Below, piece after piece: positions 52,401-61,599 of a stretch of 64,000 bases of DNA (the stretch's first letter is position 1; each line of letters opens with the position of its first letter). Origin of the DNA: Liolophura sinensis (taxonomy: Eukaryota; Mollusca; Polyplacophora; Chitonida; Chitonidae); the NCBI RefSeq assembly GCF_032854445.1, contig NC_088302.1, forward strand, positions 4,893,338 to 4,957,337. The letters are read 5' to 3'. The position numbers and the translations under genes are program-made. The notes beneath the pieces were generated by a model that worked only from the letters and a program-made list of their open reading frames with translations, was not told the origin of the DNA and made no database searches.

Positions 52401-53294
52401 ATTGGTGTTTTAATGAATATTTCACTTATATGATGGTAAGCATTATGCTCAAAGGAAACTCGGCACAGCCTGGGGAAAATCCACGACCATCTGCAGGTTA
52501 CAGACATATGATCGGAAAAGGAATCCAGCATGAGCTTGACTTGAAATTACAGACACCACATTGGTGAGAGTCTCCAGAGTCATTGTGCTGTTCTTACACA
52601 CTAACCACTTGGCCACGGAGGCCTCCTAGCCACTCAGAGGACTCACCTGCAGCCTAAAAAGACTGGAATGGAAGAGATTTTCTGCTTCTTTCAACTGATG
52701 AAGTTCTTCATTAGAAGGAGGAGTAAAGAGTACAGAGTCAACTTTTGTTTTCTTGCTTGCAGATTGTGATCCTAACTGTGGGCAGTCTGACACAGGCTCA
52801 TCTAGTTTACGTTTTAAATTCTTGCCTTTCTTTGAGCCAGTGGTTTTGAACACAAGCTCTTCATCATCATCAGCTGAACCCTCATTCAAGTCATCAGACA
52901 AATCATCTGCCTCCTCGCCACTGTCCTCTTCAACGCTATCATCATCTTCATTATCCTCATCTTCACTGTCAGATGGAGAAGAAACCACTTCTGATACTTT
53001 TTTCTTTTTCCTATTATCGTCATCATCACTTCCATCCCCATCATCATCATCTGAACTGCCATTATCCTCATTATTATGAATAGCAGCGATATTATAGTCT
53101 AAGTCACCATAACTTTCATCCTCATCAATATCAGCCACTTGGTCATCATTATCATTGTCAGCATCAGCTTCATTGACAGGATGTAACAGGAAATTAAATC
53201 CATCCCCAACATGGATTTCATGATCATCATCACTGTCTGAGAGATCAAAATCTTCCTCGGGCTTTCCTTTCAGATCCTTGCTTTTCAAACCCAT
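27369..53294 (-). CDS. NOL6: Nucleolar protein 6 (Nrap/Utp22 family), 22 coding exons
   Basis: Exons in order: 53294-52647, 51628-51512, 48380-48198, 47515-47359, 46988-46848, 46175-46012, 45523-45403, 44621-44458, 44067-43952, 43597-43420, 41880-41761, 40965-40817, 40402-40171, 39541-39445, 38017-37866, 37094-36931, 31660-31508, 29899-29802, 29260-29049, 28894-28703, 27948-27847, 27527-27369. All are GT-AG and in phase. The protein is ~1272 residues. The N-terminal ~150 are Asp/Glu/Ser-rich, then a basic KKGKNLKRK stretch and FHSSLFRLQ. Family landmarks: GSYLLDTC (~294), LNHRYLRKRALYL, TKNNVR, LKVWLRQREL, SGFILSMYISYLLS, VNLCAEWT, AKEFRSFW, ELRRFQDG, HVTYIGG-type region, CLLEGSGKWPED, DGFVFRLK, VRLAKRW, FDWRTNPL, VFRPPLDMYDV, GDLALFFHD, LWKP, LEDFRVLG. 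NOL6 is part of the UTP-C/small-subunit processome in the nucleolus; its nucleotidyltransferase-like fold is non-catalytic, consistent with the incomplete acidic motif VQVDL here. Confidence 0.95.
28437..28578 (+). mobile_element. SINE family A, 3' half, in NOL6 intron 20
   Basis: 'gcggatggtcgtgggtcc' through 'ccaccataatgatggctgccg' to 'gtaaaacaccaatgaaataaataaa'. The head is missing. Confidence 0.7.
29392..29650 (-). mobile_element. Possible SINE family B copy, degenerate
   Basis: 'atatttatttgaatggcgcttaacac' and 'ggaaaccagagtgcccagagtaacaca' follow the family B order in NOL6 intron 18. The remainder is too diverged to place. Confidence 0.35.
30190..30450 (-). repeat. ~85-bp tandem triplet at the 3' end of a LINE remnant
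   Basis: Three copies of a unit containing 'ctttagaaaatcgtcgcctttcccggatatatcagc' and 'tatatatttttcgattttataactattttt'. It lies immediately 3' (on the minus strand) of the LINE coding end, so it probably is the element's 3' UTR. Confidence 0.75.
30455..30960 (-). pseudogene. LINE (non-LTR retrotransposon) 3' fragment: C-terminal zinc-knuckle region
   Basis: Minus-strand translation with a few interruptions gives LRDFQYKILHRITPTKSYLF, then DDICNYCGLGKDTIEHSFIEC (a C-x2-C...H-x4-C knuckle), then ETRKLWTEYEKWL and ITPQVIIMGWSEK, ending at a stop near 30495. This order, with the T-x2-x-L helix before a CCHC knuckle and E-H-x-F/S...C...W, is typical of the region after the reverse transcriptase in L1/Tx1- or CR1-like LINEs. 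At least one frame break lies near 30770. It sits in NOL6 intron 17. Confidence 0.7.
31446..31477. repeat. (TA)n microsatellite
   Basis: An uninterrupted run of about 14 TA dinucleotides, 30 bases from NOL6 exon 17. Confidence 0.95.
31666..33110. repeat. 42-bp minisatellite, about 34 copies, NOL6 intron 16
   Basis: Unit of the form 'tttggtactacaatactgatgcc' plus 'aaaactaaatcatttagac'. Two main variants alternate irregularly (gatgccaaaact / gaagccacaagt). The 42-bp period keeps frames open: 31658-32122 and 32204-32962 read as NHLDFGTTILMPKL repeats, which I do not call genes. The array begins about six bases upstream (in transcript order) of the exon 17 acceptor. Confidence 0.95.
33345..36930 (-). 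repeat. ~67-bp minisatellite of ~54 copies made from the end of NOL6 exon 16 and its splice donor
   Basis: Units such as 'ccactgatgccttacccatg' + 'tagtgtactggtcagt' + '(c/t)tggtcagagtgatcac' + 'ttctctctctaac' repeat from ~33655; five shorter variants (~62 bp) lie at 33345-33655. The last unit runs without a break into exon 16 (36931-37094). By eye 51 of 59 bases of the unit match the final 59 coding bases of the exon, and the first ten intron bases (GTAAGGCATC on the minus strand) are the other part of the unit. Nearly every copy keeps CATGG|GTAAGGC. Confidence 0.92.
38103..38396 (-). mobile_element. SINE family A, full-length, NOL6 intron 14, with target-site duplication
   Basis: Complete copy (about 38116-38383) with (attt)n tail, 'gatgggtgttttacgcc', core 'gcggccagcattatggtggg' and head ending 'accaactgagccacagaggc'. 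A perfect 13-bp direct repeat, catatgaatggat, flanks it at 38103-38115 and 38384-38396. Confidence 0.9.
38489..39172. repeat. 57-bp minisatellite, 12 nearly identical copies, NOL6 intron 14
   Basis: Unit 'cttctattagctgactgtc' + 'attagtaaaatgattgg' + 'ttttggatgttttggtcccag'. Copies differ at only a few bases (ctaccag, ctactag, gatccc), the most homogeneous array in the window, so it is recent or kept homogeneous. Confidence 0.95.
39801..40058 (+). mobile_element. SINE family A, full-length forward copy, NOL6 intron 13
   Basis: Head 'gggggcctccatggacgaaggggttagcacgcc', B-box region 'gctgtgaatccagctc', body 'aacctgcggatggtcagg' and 'ccataatgctggcggcc', tail 'cagcataaaacaccaatcaaatacata'. Confidence 0.85.
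41883..42075. repeat. ~28-bp minisatellite (about 6-7 copies) abutting the exon 11 acceptor
   Basis: Unit 'ctggtcaagacaacactg' + 'aactgaccga'. The array starts at the 3' splice site of NOL6 intron 10: the junction 'gaccactgaaacaagaccacactgaactga' aligns with the unit. Confidence 0.8.
42425..43215. repeat. 26-bp minisatellite (about 28 copies), NOL6 intron 10
   Basis: Unit 'catgactagatagcagactagacatt' with variants tagtagactaga, tagctgactaac. It degenerates toward 43200, where 'gatagtagacacaggataatagactg' takes over. Confidence 0.92.
45650..45995. repeat. 30-bp minisatellite (about 11 copies), NOL6 intron 6
   Basis: Unit 'acagtgacatctgaaattgtcttcttaaat'. It begins ~17 bases after the exon 6 donor (46011-46010 on the minus strand). 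The 30-bp period leaves both strands open (45651-46034 plus, 45638-46009 minus); neither is a credible gene. Confidence 0.92.
47125..47178. repeat. Direct duplication of ~34 bp in NOL6 intron 5 side
   Basis: 'gatatacaagtaatgaacaaagttttcatg' occurs twice in succession between NOL6 exons 4 and 5. Confidence 0.8.
48687..50690. repeat. 94-bp minisatellite, about 21 copies, NOL6 intron 2
   Basis: Unit includes 'gggccctgtctaatgacatgg', 'acacacaaccaagttgtgt', 'actgtcaatgtgccccagatctcatg' and 'acatgcatcaggcaagccaccc'. Each copy holds a 7-bp inverted repeat (ACACAAC-CAA-GTTGTGT) and a BglII-like agatct. The period is not a multiple of three, so the open frames of 81 residues that recur every unit are shifted copies of each other, not genes. 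Confidence 0.95.
50755..50925. repeat. Alternating 25/22-bp minisatellite (about 7 copies), NOL6 intron 2
   Basis: 'atacattgtacagacatgatagaat' alternates with the shorter 'atacattgtagacatgatagaat', a dimeric higher-order unit. Confidence 0.85.
51775..52335. repeat. 13-bp minisatellite with ~120-bp higher-order repeat, NOL6 intron 1
   Basis: The basic word 'aagtccttacc(agg/agt/tgg)' repeats, punctuated five times by 'ccccacttataactgacatatacatgt'. On the minus strand each word contains GGTAAGGACTT, a donor-like sequence. Confidence 0.9.
52388..52627 (-). mobile_element. SINE family A, diverged full-length copy, NOL6 intron 1
   Basis: 'atttatctaattggtgttttaatgaatatttcacttatatgatgg' through 'accatctgcaggttacagac' to the head 'actaaccacttggccacggaggcc', with several small deletions. 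It ends 20 bases from the exon 1 donor. Confidence 0.8.
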
Positions 53295-53404
53295 CTGAAA
53301 CATTGGTCATAACCTTGACTATATACTGGCATTGGTAATATATACAAAAGGAAAAGAAATGAAAAAGTCAAAATATCAGGATTAGAATTGATTATCCACG
53401 CAGA

Positions 53405-54668
53405 TGAATAAGCAAGCAGACGCTGCAGGGTGGCCCTCCAGGTCAATTCGTGCCTCGTCTGCAGGCCGCTGTGCATGAGTGATACACCACAGCAATGGCC
53501 AGGAGGCTGCAGGGCAGCCCACCAGCTCAGTTCACACCTCGTCTACAGGCCGCTGTGCGTGAGTGATACACCACACCAATGGCCAGAAGGCTGCAGGGCA
53601 GCCCTCCAGCTCAGTTCACGCCTTGTCTACAGGCCGCTGTGCGTGAGTGAATACCACACCAATGGCCAGGAGGCTGCAGGGCGGCCCTCCAGCTCATTTC
53701 ACGCCTCGTCTGCAGGCCGCTGTGCATGAGTGATACACCACAGCAATGGCCAGGAGGCTGCAGGGCGGCCCTCCAGCTCAATTCGTGCCTCGTCTGCAGG
53801 CCGCTGTGCATGAGTGATACACCACAGCAATGGCCAGGAGGCTGCAGGGCGGCCCTCCAGCTCAATCCGTGCCTCGTCTGCAGGCCGCTGTGCATGAGTG
53901 ATACACCACAGCAATGGCCAGGAGGCTGCAGGGCGGCCCTCCAGCTCAATTCGTGCCTCGTCTGCAGGCCGCTGTGCGTGAGTGAACACACCACAGCAAT
54001 GGCCAGGAGGCTGCAGGGCAGCCCACCAGCTCAGTTCACACCTCGTCTACAGGCCGCTGTGCGTGAGTGATACACCACACCAATGGCCAGGAGGCTGCAG
54101 GGCAGCCCTCCAGCTCAGTTCACACCTCGTCTACAGGCCGCTGTGCGTGAGTGATACACCACAGCAATGGCCAGGAGGCTGCAGGGCAGCCCACCAGCTC
54201 AGTTCACGCCTTGTCTACAGGCCGCTGTGCATGAGTGATACACCACAGCAATGGCCAGGAGGCTGCAGGGTGGCCCTCCAGCTCATTTCACGCCTCGTCT
54301 GCAGGCCGCTGTGCATGAGTGATACACCACAGCAATGGCCAGGAGGCTGCAGGGCAGCCCTCCAGGTCAGTTCACGCCTTGTCTGCAGGCCGCAGTGCGC
54401 GAGTGATACACCACAGCAATGGCCAGGACGCTGTGGGGCGGCCCTCCAGCTCAGTTCACGCCTCGTCTGCAGGCCGCTGTGCATGAGTGATACACCACAG
54501 CAATGGCCAGGAGGCTGCAGGGCAGCCCTCCAGGTCAGTTCACGCCTTGTCTGCAGGCCGCAGTGCGCGAGTGATACACCACAGCAATGGCCAGGACGCT
54601 GTGGGGCGGCCCTCCAGCTCAGTTCACGCCTCGTCTGCAGGCCGCTGTGCGCGAGTGATACACCACAG
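53405..54668. repeat. 84-bp GC-rich minisatellite, about 15 copies, in the 5' intron of NOL6
   Basis: Unit includes 'gctgcagggcggccctccagctca', 'ttcgtgcctcgtctgcaggccgc' and 'tgtgcatgagtgatacaccacagcaatggccaggag'. It lies between the probable non-coding exon and the first coding exon. The period is a multiple of three, so long open frames appear on both strands (up to 233 residues, 53982-54683). They are repetitive and I do not treat them as genes. Confidence 0.95.
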
Positions 54669-54776
54669 CATACCGCACCTTGAAGCACGTAACTGGAATC
54701 CAGACAAATTTAATTCAAACCATGTTTATTTTTGCTAGTGATACTTTTTACTATATTTTAAAACACAACAGATTAC

Positions 54777-54960
54777 CTTGATTGTTAGTTTCACCGGTTT
54801 TGAGTGACAGACAGTTGTCGTCAGGACAACTCACAATCGGCTGGCCCACTACAGGGATTGTGTCACAACCAGGAGCGCTCAACTTGGCTACAAAAATTTA
54901 TATTCTGTTGACTGCGACAGTGTGCCGAATTCTCCACAGGTACGACCATAATTCGGTGGA
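54777..54960 (-). other. Probable non-coding first exon of NOL6
   Basis: On the minus strand the sequence ends 'actaacaatcaag' followed by gtaatc, a good splice donor at 54776-54771. The first coding exon opens exactly at ATG after acceptor tttcag (53295-53300), so an upstream exon is required. The upper limit is not visible and is a guess. Confidence 0.4.
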
Positions 54961-55149
54961 TGTCCAATTCTTTCAGACAAACCTAATGAGAGCGCATTTG
55001 TGTCACCTATGTAGCCAGTATGTGAGCGAAAATCGGTCATCTTATCACCTAGTTACTATGCTGTATACACGTTTTTCCAACTCCGGTAGGCTGTCTTTCA
55101 AAATATTTGTTGTAAAACATTTTTACTTATATTACATTACAGGGTGCTA

Positions 55150-56399
55150 ATTAAGAGGTCACCCAGTCTGTAGGCCTCATGCATGGATTCCGCTATGTTT
55201 TGCAGGGCTTTTCAATGCATAATGCTCACCAGATAGGCAGGAGGTCCAAATCTAATTTTTTTTTTTTTAAAATGGAGCTAGTAAACATAATAGTTTTTTA
55301 ACTGCAGTTTACAGACTTATACAAATATTGTGCTTAATGAACAACTTGTGTGAAAATAAAGTCGTTGGGGTTCTCCTTTAATAAGTCTTCATGGGTATTT
55401 ACTGCTAATATCCAAGGTTGTATATTAAATTCAGACAGGTCCTATAACTTAATCAATTAACAACTAAACTGAACAATAATATGACGGCTGTAGTAATAGT
55501 TTCAAAACTGTAACTCTTATTACTACAAGAAATTAATTTTTTCACCGGATTGTGATCGAAATCTAGCCACAGGGTAATACTAATTCAACTGTTCAACAAA
55601 CAAGAGCTGTGCAGTTGTGCTACACGTCATTACTTGGTTGAATATTCAAGTTGCTGTAATAATTAAGGCGTATTCATACATTCATGACTCACAATTGTAA
55701 AACTTCTCTTATTGAGACTGGACACTTCAACAACTTATTCTGACTACACTGAAAACACCGGATTTCTTTCAGCATTGGTTCATCTCACGTGTTTAATAAG
55801 CGCCGCCATCTTGGTTTTCATTAAACCGAAACAGGATGCTTATATAAATACCGAAACGGACTGGGAAAAAAACACCTTAAAATATATGAATATGTTTTGC
55901 TCAGTTTTGATGAACAGAACGACACCATTTATTAAGCTGTATTTTCTGCAGTACTAGAACTATTCATGTGTATAATAAGCAATATCTGTTCGTCTCCAAA
56001 AACTCAGGCCAGCCCGCGTGTGTACATTGTGGTATCCTCTCGGGTTCCGACAGTGTGGACTGTTAAAACAGAACAAACCTTGAGAATGATGCCAAAATCA
56101 GATGAAAGATAACAAACAGGGTATTTTAACGTATTTTTATGGTGGGTACTTGGGACCACCTCTTGGTATATAAATGTTTTCATAATAATATTCGAAATAT
56201 GCATGTGATGCAAGCCCAATAAATTTATTTCGATGTAGGCCTAAATTTCTTGTTTATATCCAAACGCATGCATTTAATCTGAATTATGATTATATTATGA
56301 AAATATTAAAAATATAAATATGACCGAAATCCAAGTTGAGCACATTTGTTATCGAAAAGACATAATTCTATACAAAATATATTTATTGATGATGTGTTA
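55150..56399. other. Intergenic, no gene seen
   Basis: AT-rich sequence with no exon-like stretch, SINE or array that I can identify apart from the motif at 55789-55814. Confidence 0.5.
55789..55814 (-). promoter_or_regulatory. YY1-like AAGATGGCGGC motif and possible alternative NOL6 first exon
   Basis: Minus strand reads CCAAGATGGCGGCG (55814-55801), the YY1/initiator-type element common at starts of housekeeping genes. From this ATG an open stretch MAALIKH runs 21 bases to GTGAGA (from 55788), and would splice in phase 0 to the first coding exon. It is suggestive only; CAC before the donor is a weak exon end. Confidence 0.25.
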
Positions 56400-57745
56400 C
56401 ATCTTCATATATTTTTCTGGTCTTACGGTATGGATTTTATCATGGTTTTGTTTTTTTCTGGTCTTACGGTATAGGCTTTATCATGGCCTTGTTTTTTCAG
56501 GTCGTACGGTATGGGCTTTATTATGGCCTTGTTTTTTTCTGGTCTTACCGGTATGGGCTTTATAATGGCCTTGTTTTTTTCTGGTCTTACCGGTATGGGC
56601 TTTATCATATATTTGTTTTTTCCGGTCTTACGGTATGGATTTTATCATGGTCTTGTTTTTTTCTGGTCTTACGGTATGGGCTTTATGATGGCCTTGTTTT
56701 TTTTTTTTTTTTGGTCTTACGTATGGATTTTATCATGGTCTTGTTTTTTCTGGTCTTATGGTATGGGCTTTATTGTGGCCCTTTTTTCTGGTGTTACGGT
56801 ATGGGCTTTTTCATGGCTTTTTTTTGCTGTTGTTACGGTATGGGTTTTATCATGGCTTTTTTTTCTTGTCTTACGGTATGGGCTTTTTCATGGCCTTGTT
56901 TTTTCTGGTCTTACGGTGTGGGCTTCATTATGGTCTTGTTTTTTTCTTGTCTTACGGTGTGGGCTTTTTCATGGCCTTGTTTTTTCTGGTCTTACGGTGT
57001 GGGCTTCATTATGGTCTTGTTTTTTTCTTGTCTTACGGTGTGGGCTTTATCATTGCCTTGTTTTTCCTGGTCTTACGGTGTGGGCTTTATTATGGCCTTG
57101 TGTTTTGGTCTTACGGTATGGATTTTATCATGGCCTTGTTTTTTAAGGTCTTACGGCATGGCCTTTGTTATGACCTTGTTTTTTCTGGCCTTACGGTTTG
57201 GATTTATCATTGCCTTGTTTTTTCTGGTCTTACGGTGTGAGCTTTATTGGTGTTTTTTTCTTCTGATAATATATACCGTATGGGATTTTTGTTGGCTTTG
57301 TTTTTCCTGATCGTAGTGTATGAGCTTTATTGATTTTATTGATGACTATTTTTCTGATTAAACCGTATGAGCGTTATTTATGGGTTTTTTTTTCTGATCA
57401 TGCCGTGTGCGCTTTACTGATGTTTGTTTCCTGATCACACCGTATGAGATTTACTGATGGCTTTCTTTTTTCCTGATCATACCGTATGAGCTTTATAATG
57501 GCTTTGTTTCTTCTGATCATACTGTATTAGCTTTATTGATGGCTTTGTTTTTTTCTCATCATACTGTATTAGCTTTATTGATGGCTTTGTTTTTCCCTGA
57601 TCATACCGCTTGAGCTTTATAATGGCCTTGCTTTTTTCTGATCATACCGTATGAGCTTTAGTAATGGCTTTGTTTCTTCTGATCATACTGTATTAGCTTT
57701 ATTGATGGCTTGGTTTTTTTCTGATCATACCTTATTAGCTTTATT
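56400..57745. repeat. 40-43-bp minisatellite, about 32 copies, intergenic
   Basis: Unit 'ctggtcttacggtatgggctttatcatggccttgtttttt'. The left part is homogeneous; after ~57300 it drifts to 'ctgatcataccgtatgagctttattgatggctttg'. Open frames 56483-57310 (275 residues) and neighbours are stop-poor consequences of the repeat and read as hydrophobic GFIMALFFSGLT strings. Confidence 0.95.
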
Positions 57746-57749
57746 GCAT

Positions 57750-60700
57750 TGTTTCAAACCAGTCAGCTTTCCTTTTTGGAGATTTACCCACAATCTGCAA
57801 TTTCTTATGAACATTATTACGAATGTCTTATAAGACAGAGCAGCTTATATTCAACAACAACGACGAAAGACAGTATATGGTAGATAAAATATGTTTACTC
57901 GAGCACTTGTATTTCTTGATTTATAAAGGAGCTTTCAATTTTGTTTCTCTGTCTCGTCTCCGGTGGTCATCCACACATTTAGCTGTCACGTTCTTTCTGA
58001 AATATATATGGCGGAGTCTTCTTTATTAATCAACGAGACTAACACAAATAACCACCTCGGGCAGGAATACAGTTGGACAGTATTGCCAATGAAACAGTAA
58101 ATATACGCAGACAGATTTACATTTATTACAGCGTACATATGCCTATTGGCAAGTTTGCGTCCAAGGCCAAGGCTCAGCGAAGAGTCCTGGCCAGATCGTC
58201 TCCATGGCAACACTGATGGCTGTGGGGCCGTCAAGCACATTCCAAAATTTGGCAATATGGTGTGGCATTTAGTATATAATAATCGATGTGAAATTGGTCC
58301 CGTCTGTCTTACATTGTGAACTAACAGACAGTTAGATAGAGAGCAGCTATCTCCATGTCACATTTAACTGCCGTATGAGTAGTTAATAAGGGTCTTATAT
58401 TTGCCAGTCTATGGTATTATCAGTGATAAGCACTATCCGTATGAGAGAAACATACATAGACAACAGATATCTTCTTGGGATTTTGCCAACAGATGAAATC
58501 ATTATCCATTTAAACTTTTATAAAATCCCAACCATGCATACCAAGGTGTGCAATACTGTAAAGGCTATGTACACACAAGAAGAAAATAAATGTTTTTAGG
58601 AGTACTTTGATAATTAATTTATCTATTTAATCAAGAAGTTTTCACTTTTGTAATATTGGTCAGTTTAGCCCAAACAATCGGTCTATAAATTGACGCTTGT
58701 TTACCGATAACGCTCACCCGTCTTGGCAATCCAGATGACAGGTCCAAATATGTAAATTGTAAATCACAGCCAAGATTTGTCCGTTATATAGGGTCAGTTT
58801 TAAGTAGAAGGAAATGGGAGAACAAACCACCAACCTGTGGCAAGTTGTACATACTGATTTTCTCACGTGTGACGTACAGACATGGGCGCTCGGTCATAAA
58901 GGTTGAAAACAGTGTTGTTCATCGAACGTTGGCGCACGCAACCGGCCACAAGATGGCTGTCGACTGCTAATTGTCTCCAAATGCGCTCGGGGGGTGGGGT
59001 GGGGGGGGGGGGGAGGAGATGTGCAATCCCCTGTCCAAAGTTGGGCTGCAGAAGAAACTCCTGACTCCTGGCGATAATTAATGACTTTTTACAATACAGA
59101 CTGTTCAGTTTTTGTGGCATTAGGCTCCGCATTATGATTCTGGTTATTGTCTTCGTGTATCAAAGGGTGTGTTTTACCGGTTACGTGTCATATCAGATAT
59201 CACACTGTCGTCGGTGCACTGGTTTTACTCTCCATGCCGTACGTCTTTAATTGTATTGTATTCCTGCATAAACCAGGATTCTCCTGAGGAACTAAGCACC
59301 CCGAGACCTGGTACATTTGTACAGCACTTTGTGTATTTCTAGATTGCAATTAAAAGTTGTATTTTTTTTACCTATTTCTGCTTAATCCATGACACTAGGG
59401 GTTGTATAAGCCCTGCTCTGGATTAACTCTCTGTGCTGCACGTCTTTTACAGTATTACATAGATCTATGTCACGCGGTGCCATTGTCGCGCGTTATTTCA
59501 GGAGATTGTATAGCATTCGAAAAATCGCATGGTGTTAACACGGCTTATGAAAAAGAGTTGCCATTCGAACGCATGTGATCGCGGTTCACAAAAAGGATTT
59601 GTTTTCAGTTCAATATAAAAGACTTTAGTGAGTGATAAGAGGCTATCGACGACAGTGTGGTAAAGTTGCCCACACATATTACCGGTGAAATCCGGTACGT
59701 TGTTAATTTACCTCAGTTAGGATTTTATTTCATAACTGTTCTTGTAACCTTTTAGAAATGCGACATTACACTGCAGGGAAATCTTGCAGTTTTAAGCCTT
59801 TTGGTTAACTGTTGTCATTAATTTCCACCTTTATTGCTGAGCCAGTTTCGTTTTCTTCTCATGTCAAAATATGCCAACAATACAAACCCACGTTTATGAT
59901 CACATTAAACTTTAACTTGATCCTGGTGCACCACATATGTTGATAGCTTTACTTCAGTAATTAATATATGCGTAAATTAAAAGGAACCCGTTGATGAAAT
60001 TGCATACAATATTGAGGCTTAAAGAAGTAGATCCCGTTAAGTCTTTTGATATTTCACCTGGACGCCGAAGGTAATGAAAAATATAAAAAGCCATCCAAAA
60101 CAGGTGTCCAGCTAAATCTAAGAGTTATACCACTTTTTCTGAGTAGCTCTGTAATTCATCGTAATCCACTGTGATTCTTGGTGTGAGCTGAATTGACTGG
60201 AAATACATTTTTATAGCTGGTAAAACCGCATTGCTGACTTCACTGTGTATTTCAACATTTTTAGGCTTTCAATAGAGTGAGAAATGTCGTAATAGCAACA
60301 ATTCTGATAGCTACAATCTTCGTCACATAGAGAGGGGGATAAATGTTACCGTCTGATAGGAGTAGGAGATCCATGTTAATTTGCCTTAGGTATATATAAG
60401 TGCGTTGGGGTGGACTCCTTGGCCATTCACTGATGTAAATTATTAGGGCGACGGTGGGAAGCCTTGTTTTGTGTCACTGAGACATGGGTTAAATGTACAC
60501 ACACTGTTGAGGAACCTTGGAGGAAGTAGGGTAAGACTTTAAGGTCGTGTCACAATCTGTCAGTCTCGTGAAGTTTACGAAGTCCATTTGTCAGTGGGAG
60601 AGTAGCGTGTGCCTTCTTCTCAAATGAACTCATTTACTGGCATAAGCCAAGTACGCCAAATTCTCAGGAAAAAGTATTTGTGAACTGGTATTACGTCGTG

Positions 60701-60945
60701 GTTTAAGGCCTTAAAGGAGATTTGTATCTTATGGACATGTGATGGAAGGCCTGACTCAGAACATTGCACGTTCTTCTAGTAGTTATAATGTGCCACAAGT
60801 GAACGGGATTGATAATAGTACCTGTCAGTTGTGTGGTGCCAGAGGAGTTGCAGGATATTTTTCTTGTGTGGTATCCCTACGTTGGTAATCTCATGTATAC
60901 ATGGGAAAGAGTACTTGGGAAATGTCGTTTTTCGTCGATTATTAC
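57750..60945. other. Intergenic, nothing recognised
   Basis: No coding exon, SINE or tandem array recognised. A G-run of ~20 bases lies at ~58991-59013. Short open frames lack coding character. Confidence 0.5.
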
Positions 60946-61214
60946 ATAAATCGGTAAAGGAGGCCTCTGTGGCCGAGGGGCGTTAGCACGCCAGTAAGGC
61001 GCAATGACACAGGAGCGTCCCACCAATGCGGTCCCTGTGAGTTAAGGTCATGATGACGTCCTTACGTGGAAAATTCTGGCAACAATCTGCAGTTGATCGT
61101 GAGTTCCCCCCCCCCCCGGGTTCTGCCCGGTTTCCTCCCACCATAATGCTGTCCGCCGCCGTATAAATGAAACATTCTTGAGCACAGCGTTAAACACCAA
61201 TGAAATAAATCGGT
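60946..61214 (+). mobile_element. SINE family A, full-length forward copy with target-site duplication
   Basis: Element ~60956-61204: head 'aggaggcctctgtggccgaggggcgttagc', body with a C-run (~61107-61118), 'ccaccataatgctgtccgcc', tail 'cagcgttaaacaccaatgaa'. A 10-bp direct repeat, ataaatcggt, flanks it at 60946-60955 and 61205-61214. Confidence 0.85.
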
Positions 61215-61599
61215 GAAATAACCAACGTCTATGGCCAAAATGCGGAAGCAAGAATTCGACTAGATCGATTGCGGACGGTTTCAGGAAAGCCGTTACTTCT
61301 CCGAATCTGCAATTAGGACAAGTACGCAAAGAGAGCAACTAGTGGATTTGTTAGCAACCTACATCGGATCATGAAAATCAATATTTTGGTTATTTTATCT
61401 GTTATTTTAGTGGGTTAAATGGCACTTGACCCACACACATCAGCAATATTCTTTTTGTGCAATAATAATATACTCTACTTGCCTTGGCCTAACTGACGGA
61501 GAAAATACCTGTCATTATATTAACCCTGAGAATATGTACAAATGGACAATACAACGCCTGCGGGCTGAAACATAACGCGCATCTTTCGTAAGGACAGCG

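Noticed and set aside
53611-54688. Open frames on both strands across the 84-bp repeat as genes
   Set aside because: Both strands are open because the unit is stop-free and a multiple of three; no non-repeat coding sequence adjoins.
56483-57310. 275-residue hydrophobic open frame as a multi-pass membrane protein
   Set aside because: It is a by-product of a 40-bp T-rich minisatellite; the same peptide appears in all three frames and the array decays into stops.
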